Below, piece after piece: positions 59,950-64,000 of a DNA stretch of 64,000 bases. A program made the translations under genes and the position numbers. The DNA is from JAXLWB01 sp046328715 (GTDB lineage Bacteria; Chloroflexota; Anaerolineae; Caldilineales; Caldilineaceae). The notes under the pieces were generated by a model. The model was not told the origin of the DNA. It ran no database searches and worked only from the letters and a program-made list of their open reading frames with translations. How positions within the stretch are numbered: the first letter of the stretch is position 1; each line of letters begins with the position of its first letter. The stretch spans positions 62,001 through 126,000 of the forward strand of contig JAXLWB010000011.1 in the NCBI GenBank assembly GCA_046328715.1, in the 5' to 3' direction.

Positions 59950-61320
59950 ATGAACCACGAACTCCTTACAACTGCCCGCCAACATGCCTTGGAGATCATG
60001 CATCGCTGTGTCACACCACATGGCTTTCGCGCCTCAGGCTTGGCAGCGGGTTATCCACAGGTCTGGGCACGGGACTGCGGCATTATCTTCCTCGGTGCCG
60101 TCGCCAGTGGCGATCAGAGGTTGATCGATACCGCCCGCGCATCGCTCGAAACGATGAGCAAATATCAATCCCGGCGCGGCCTGATCCAACTCAATGTAAA
60201 CCCGGACAACGGCTATGTCAGCACCGAAAATGCTGGTGCCGTGGATGCCAACCTCTGGTATATCCTCAGCCAATACTTGTATTACAAAGTGAGTGGCGAC
60301 GTAGACTTCTTGTGCAGACATTGGCAGAGTATCGACAACGCACTCATCTGGCTTGACATGCAGGATATGAACGAGTGCGGCCTGCTCGAAGTGCCCGAAG
60401 CTGGCGATTGGATGGACTTGCTCGCTGTGCGTTACAACGTCCTCTACGACAACGTACTCTACTATGCCGCCGCCCTGGCGCATGAAGAGATGGGCAAGGT
60501 GGTTGGTGGTGGGGAAATTGCTACCCCTAACCTTCTCACCTCCCTACCTCCCCACGCCATCTACAGCCCCGAAGTCAACGCCGCAGGCATCCACGAGCGG
60601 CTCAACCTACTCATGTGGATTGACCGCTGTTGGGTAGCGGAGCACTTTGCCGCCCATCTGGAAAAACTCAAGTGCATTCGGCTGGAATGGTTTATGCTCT
60701 ACCACAACATGGGGACAATCTCCAGCCGTCCTTTTTACCTTCCCTGGGTCGCCTTTCGCGAATACGGCGACTGGTGCGATAGTTTGGGCAACTGCTTGGC
60801 GATCTTGACTGGCGTGGCGGATGGGCATCGGACCGAGCATATTTTGCGCTACATGCGCCAGGTGGGGATGGCCGAACCTTATCCTACCAAGGCCATCTAC
60901 CCGCCCATCTTTCCCGGCGAGCAGAACTGGCGTGAGTATTATCGCAGCCGCAACCTGAACTTGCCCCATCAATATCATAACGGCGGCATCTGGCCCATGA
61001 TCGGCGGTTTTCACATTGCGTCGTTGGTACGACATGGCTGGATGCGTGAAGCAGAGCGGCAACTACTTTCACTGGCTGAGGCCAATCGGGAGGGGAGTAG
61101 CGAGGAGTGGGAGTTCAATGAATGGCTGCATGGCGAACGAGGACATGCGATGGGTTTTGCCAAACAAGGCTGGTCAGCCGCTATGTTCCTCTACGCCGAT
61201 CATGCAGTCCAAACTGGGAAATTGCCGCTATTTGATGATCTGTTGGCCGCTAAGCCTACTTCTGCAAAGGCGGCGGAGAATAACGAGTTTTATGTCCATG
61301 CGGGCGGGGGACCTGTATAA
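59950..61320 (+). CDS. (alpha/alpha)6-barrel glycosidase, debranching/GH100-like
   Basis: 456 residues from ATG 59950; no clear ribosome-binding site, so the mRNA may be leaderless. The six-hairpin glycosidase pattern is clear: VWARDCGIIFLGAVASG near 38, EAGDWMDLLAVRYNVLYDNVLYYAAL near 150, HQYHNGGIWPMIGGFHIASLV near 350 and EFNEWLHGERGHAMGFAKQGWSAAMFLYA near 400. The D/E pairs in GDWMD and EFNEW are candidate catalytic residues. The nearest recognisable relatives are amylo-alpha-1,6-glucosidase and neutral/alkaline invertase (GH100) types. The substrate could be glycogen-type branches or sucrose. Cytoplasmic, no signal peptide. Confidence 0.83.
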   Translation: MNHELLTTARQHALEIMHRCVTPHGFRASGLAAGYPQVWARDCGIIFLGAVASGDQRLIDTARASLETMSKYQSRRGLIQLNVNPDNGYVSTENAGAVDANLWYILSQYLYYKVSGDVDFLCRHWQSIDNALIWLDMQDMNECGLLEVPEAGDWMDLLAVRYNVLYDNVLYYAAALAHEEMGKVVGGGEIATPNLLTSLPPHAIYSPEVNAAGIHERLNLLMWIDRCWVAEHFAAHLEKLKCIRLEWFMLYHNMGTISSRPFYLPWVAFREYGDWCDSLGNCLAILTGVADGHRTEHILRYMRQVGMAEPYPTKAIYPPIFPGEQNWREYYRSRNLNLPHQYHNGGIWPMIGGFHIASLVRHGWMREAERQLLSLAEANREGSSEEWEFNEWLHGERGHAMGFAKQGWSAAMFLYADHAVQTGKLPLFDDLLAAKPTSAKAAENNEFYVHAGGGPV

Positions 61321-61426
61321 GCGATAGTGTGGCATTTCTTATGTGGTTGAACACTCTGTGTAGTGAGCACGCCCCGTGCGGTCCTGTTCAACATCGTAAG
61401 AAATAGGCCACTGTATAAGCGATAGT
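61313..61426. mobile_element. 82-bp inverted-repeat element between 16-bp direct repeats
   Basis: The direct repeat CTGTATAAGCGATAGT occurs at 61313-61328 and 61411-61426. Between them lies an 82-bp segment with imperfect inverted ends: GGCATTTCTTATGTGGTTGAACA against GGCCTATTTCTTACGATGTTGAACA (reverse strand). The first direct repeat contains the TAA stop codon of the glycosidase gene, so the insertion restored the stop and left the protein unchanged. It looks like a miniature mobile element with an unusually long target duplication. Confidence 0.65.
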
Positions 61427-61430
61427 ACAT

Positions 61431-61475
61431 AAAAATTGACCTGTCATTCTATATGAGAATGACAGGTCAATTTTT
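61431..61475. terminator. Strong bidirectional hairpin terminator
   Basis: AAAAATTGACCTGTCATTCT pairs with GAGAATGACAGGTCAATTTTT around a 4-base loop, with A and T tracts on both sides. It lies between the glycosidase gene and the convergent VWA gene. Confidence 0.9.
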
Positions 61476-61497
61476 GAAGATGCGGAACCTCGCGAAA

Positions 61498-63459
61498 TCA
61501 CCTCACCGGATAGAGTGTCACCACCACCTTACTCACCCCTGCACCACTGCCTGCCCCGTTGATCGTCCGATTGAATGCCGCATAAAGATTAGGTTGCCCC
61601 GTTCGTTGGTCGAGTGTAAACAGATAAGGTGAATCGACCACATCGATGCCAGTTGCAGAATTGATTCCTAAGCGATTGTTCGATACTTCAATTGAGATAG
61701 TTTCGCCATTGCGGGCGACATCGTCCAGTTGGCGCAGGAGTCGTTTGCCATCCTGTGCCTCGCGCGTTGGGATGTAGGTATTGCCGTAGACAAAGAGCGA
61801 TCCGTCACTGATCACGGCCTCGGCGCTGGCATCGCCATAGCTGCCTGTTAGCGCATCTCCGATGTTGACCGCACTTCCCCGTGGCTCACTGCCAAAGGTC
61901 ACGTCAAATCGGACACGAGTATAGCCGCTTTCGCCTAAGTACAGACCAAGCAGGGCTGAGTTGTACACCCGATCCATCACCTGAACCGCGATACCCTGGT
62001 TACAATCCGTCCAGTTTGCCTGAAAGTCAATAGTGCAGGTCAACGGTTGCGCTAGGGGCGTGGCGGTGGGAACTGGTGTTGGTTGTGGCTGAGATTGCTG
62101 CGACACTGGCACTGCACTACCCAACTTGGCCAATTCCTCACGCACCAGACGCACGACTAGGCGATCCAATGTGTCTACCGAATATTTATCGACTTCGTGA
62201 TCAGTCTCAGCCCCGGGACCACTGCTCGGATCGCTGCCCTCTTCGTAGGTAAGGAAGACGAACTTGCCACCTGTCACCTGCGCCAGTTGACGAAAGACAT
62301 ATTCGCCATCGGCCTCAAGATTGCTGGCCCCGACCGGGAAGATCTTGATGCCACGACGCACTGCCTCGAACATGTCCTGGTCGTAGCTGAAAGACTCCCA
62401 GCGATAGTCGAGGTGGGGTGGTGCATCGGCAACCAGAACGATCAGACGGACTGTGTCATCATTGCGCCAACTGAGGTCGTTGAGCGAGCGATGCAGCGCT
62501 TCGTTGAGCGCTTCGGGTGTGTCACCGCCACCATCGGCGTAGACATTGGCCAAATCACGTTGGAAGCGATCCAAATTGGCGGTGAAGTCATGCGTGCGCA
62601 CCACGAATTGATCGCCTTGATCTCGATATGCTACCAAGCCATAACGCGTGTCAGGATGTTCGGGCAAGGTCGCAATCTGATCGGCCACATCAGCCATTGA
62701 CGCCTTGAGCTTGTCAATCTCATCGCCCATCGAGCCAGTCGCATCGACTAGGAAGACCAGATCAAGCTGCGTGTAGCCATTGCGGGGTGGGTTGTTCAAC
62801 GTCAACGTCCAGGTGTCACCGTTGCTGCGATAGAAACTTTGGCTCTGGGCTACATAACCCTTCTTGGCAATCACCTGAAATTCGCTTGCCTGCCACTGCT
62901 GACGGTTTTCCAAGGCACGGGGGAAGAAGTACATCTGTCCACCTGCGTCGGTGCGCCCGCTGATGAGCTCGTTTTCGCCCTGTTTGATCGTCACTTCAGC
63001 ATCATGCACGGGTACGGATCGCTCATCGACAACCCGGATGATGTAGCGCTCGCTGACATCGCGGCGGTGAACGTTGAGATCATAGCTATGGCGGTTTAGG
63101 TAGTCGAGATAATCGTTCCAATCTACATTGTCATCTGTCACCCCAGCGGTAACTGGCTCGTATTGGCCAGACTGTGAACTCGCTGGGTCTACTGCTCGAC
63201 TCGTGGATGATTCAGCGGCAGGTGCGGCACCGGCTTCGGCGGGTCGTTCGGCAGGGGCTTCGTAGCCGCCACCACTGTCACCTGACGCCGCAGCCGACTC
63301 ACCGCTTGCGGCAGGGCGCTCTTCCGCAGCCGGCGCTGATGCTGCGCCGCCGCTAGCCGGGGCTGCTGGTGCAGGTGCGGCCATCGGTGCACAACCGTTC
63401 AGAATGAGAATTGCAACTAGAATGATCAATGCAATTGCGTGTTGAAGTAAGCGTGGCAT
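61498..63459 (-). CDS. VWA-domain lipoprotein
   Basis: 653 residues. Type II signal peptide with lipobox LILNGC near 23; then an Ala/Pro/Gly/Glu-rich linker (about 25-95), a CarboxypepD/Cna-B-like beta domain (about 140-215, RVVDERSVPVHDAEVTIKQG), a von Willebrand A domain (about 232-440) with the MIDAS motif DATGSM near 241 and the T/D ligands in GGGDTPEAL and LVADAPPH, and a C-terminal beta domain. The metal site is complete, so ligand binding at the cell surface is likely. The fold arrangement resembles bacterial VWA proteins of unknown partner. A strong hairpin follows the stop. It does not end in the LPL tail, in keeping with its lipid anchor. Confidence 0.9.
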   Translation of the reverse strand: MPRLLQHAIALIILVAILILNGCAPMAAPAPAAPASGGAASAPAAEERPAASGESAAASGDSGGGYEAPAERPAEAGAAPAAESSTSRAVDPASSQSGQYEPVTAGVTDDNVDWNDYLDYLNRHSYDLNVHRRDVSERYIIRVVDERSVPVHDAEVTIKQGENELISGRTDAGGQMYFFPRALENRQQWQASEFQVIAKKGYVAQSQSFYRSNGDTWTLTLNNPPRNGYTQLDLVFLVDATGSMGDEIDKLKASMADVADQIATLPEHPDTRYGLVAYRDQGDQFVVRTHDFTANLDRFQRDLANVYADGGGDTPEALNEALHRSLNDLSWRNDDTVRLIVLVADAPPHLDYRWESFSYDQDMFEAVRRGIKIFPVGASNLEADGEYVFRQLAQVTGGKFVFLTYEEGSDPSSGPGAETDHEVDKYSVDTLDRLVVRLVREELAKLGSAVPVSQQSQPQPTPVPTATPLAQPLTCTIDFQANWTDCNQGIAVQVMDRVYNSALLGLYLGESGYTRVRFDVTFGSEPRGSAVNIGDALTGSYGDASAEAVISDGSLFVYGNTYIPTREAQDGKRLLRQLDDVARNGETISIEVSNNRLGINSATGIDVVDSPYLFTLDQRTGQPNLYAAFNRTINGAGSGAGVSKVVVTLYPVR

Positions 63460-63700
63460 GATAATTTCTCCTTTGTGAATTGAGTACGTGAGCTTGCTTT
63501 GTTCTCAACTTTAGCGCAAAGGGCGTACACATCAAGCGCCAGATGTGTACCAATCATGTTGCATATCGTGTAACAGTGGCATTTTGAAGGGAAAAATGGG
63601 GAGGTGGGGAGGTAAGGGGAAGCCGAACTATGCCATTCCTTGTCCCATCGGGACACCTGAATTTAGGGATAACGTATGATGTTGGACGGGCAGGGCAGAG
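63460..63700. other. Gap of 241 bp, promoter of VWA gene, nothing else seen
   Basis: Carries the 5' flank of the VWA gene (AAGGAG at about 63470 on the minus strand) and a short G-rich run (ggggaggtggggaggtaagggg). No gene or hairpin of note. Confidence 0.5.
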
Positions 63701-64000
63701 TTACAGCTTTTCTCCAATTTGTGCGGCCACCGACCGCAGATGTGCCGCTGCCAGATCATATTCCGCCTCGTTCGGCAAATGTTCCAGCATGATTGGCAAC
63801 TCGGGGTCGAGCGGTTGCAACTGGCGCAGCAGCGTGGCGTGGTCGAGTGTGCCTAGCCCGGGGCGCACTTCGTCGATGTGGACAAGTGCGTCGTTGCCGA
63901 TCAGCACGTCTTTGATATGGCAACTGCGGATGTAAGGGCCCAACTTGGCAACGAAATCCGCAATCAGCGCGCCTGTGTTGTAGTAGCGCTGTGGACAATT
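63701..64000 (-). CDS. TIM-barrel sugar isomerase/epimerase-like protein, C-terminal part
   Basis: The last 99 residues of a protein that continues beyond the window edge; the frame runs uninterrupted to 64000. IADFVAKLGPYIRSCHIKDVLIGNDALVHIDEVRPGLGTLDHATLLRQL and PIMLEHLPNEAEYDLAAAHLRSVA match the end of the xylose-isomerase-like/AP endonuclease 2 TIM barrel. H of SCHIKD, the Glu of DEVRPGLG, and the Glu of MLEHL stand at metal-ligand positions of these isomerases. The true function (sugar epimerase, inosose dehydratase-like) cannot be set from a fragment. It ends 241 bases upstream of the VWA gene start on the same strand. Confidence 0.8.
   Translation of the reverse strand, partial: NCPQRYYNTGALIADFVAKLGPYIRSCHIKDVLIGNDALVHIDEVRPGLGTLDHATLLRQLQPLDPELPIMLEHLPNEAEYDLAAAHLRSVAAQIGEKL

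Noticed and set aside
1..64000. tRNA, rRNA, riboswitch or prophage genes
   Set aside because: I looked for cloverleaf-type ends, conserved rRNA stretches and phage structural proteins and saw none; small RNAs cannot be excluded by eye.

Overview
The window most resembles a filamentous or multicellular-type Chloroflexota bacterium (Anaerolineae/Caldilineae-like). This is inferred, not proven. The grounds are a giant SARP/BTAD regulator, very long secreted repeat proteins, several secreted proteins that end in an aromatic-LPL(I/V)xR tail, a CHAT/TPR protein beside a sigma/anti-sigma pair, a carbohydrate ABC operon with a GH4 enzyme, and many short repeat-built hairpins between genes. I see no rRNA, tRNA or CRISPR array.

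Left part (1-8.5 kb, mostly minus strand): a membrane protein; a heterodimeric ABC exporter whose two ATP sites look asymmetric (one intact, one degenerate); an unannotated 28-codon gene with a near-perfect Shine-Dalgarno, separated from the exporter by three hairpins; and a 1100-residue BTAD/NB-ARC/TPR regulator. Diverging from the regulator is a 3547-residue surface protein (8.8-19.4 kb). An 11-bp-period direct repeat in the shared promoter region resembles a SARP box.

Middle part (19.4-34.8 kb) is a damaged, mobile region. A STAND/TPR regulator is split by an IS630-type element, and its 3' end is fused to a 72-bp copy of the tail of a GH13 gene that lies intact 13.7 kb away. Two surface-protein genes share a 1.55-kb almost identical module (signal peptide end, parallel beta-helix, fibronectin III) but carry different C-terminal modules. 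One is intact and ends in a clostripain-type (C11) peptidase. The other is broken by small indels and an IS4-type insertion. A small gene pair with a C39-like cysteine peptidase follows.

Right part (34.8-64 kb): GH13 amylase-type enzyme, M29 aminopeptidase, a secreted protein, a VOC protein, HerA-type ATPase, a histidine-kinase relic, a sugar-uptake operon (two permeases, TAT-lipoprotein binding protein, GH4 glycosidase, no ATPase gene), a phosphodiesterase/phosphatase, a secreted beta-helix protein, and a locus of sigma factor, zinc-finger anti-sigma-like protein, TPR-CHAT protein and DUF11-repeat surface protein. Two genes of that locus have the same promoter-like motif at exactly the same distance from their start codons. 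The window ends with a small RHH-like/HNH pair, an (alpha/alpha)6-barrel glycosidase, a VWA lipoprotein and the C-terminal part of a TIM-barrel sugar isomerase-like protein.

Mobile and repeat elements: two complete 113-bp MITEs with 4-bp CTAG/CTAA duplications and two core-only relatives, a second 140-bp repeat family that also occurs inside a coding region, an 82-bp inverted-repeat element between 16-bp direct repeats, and two full insertion sequences.
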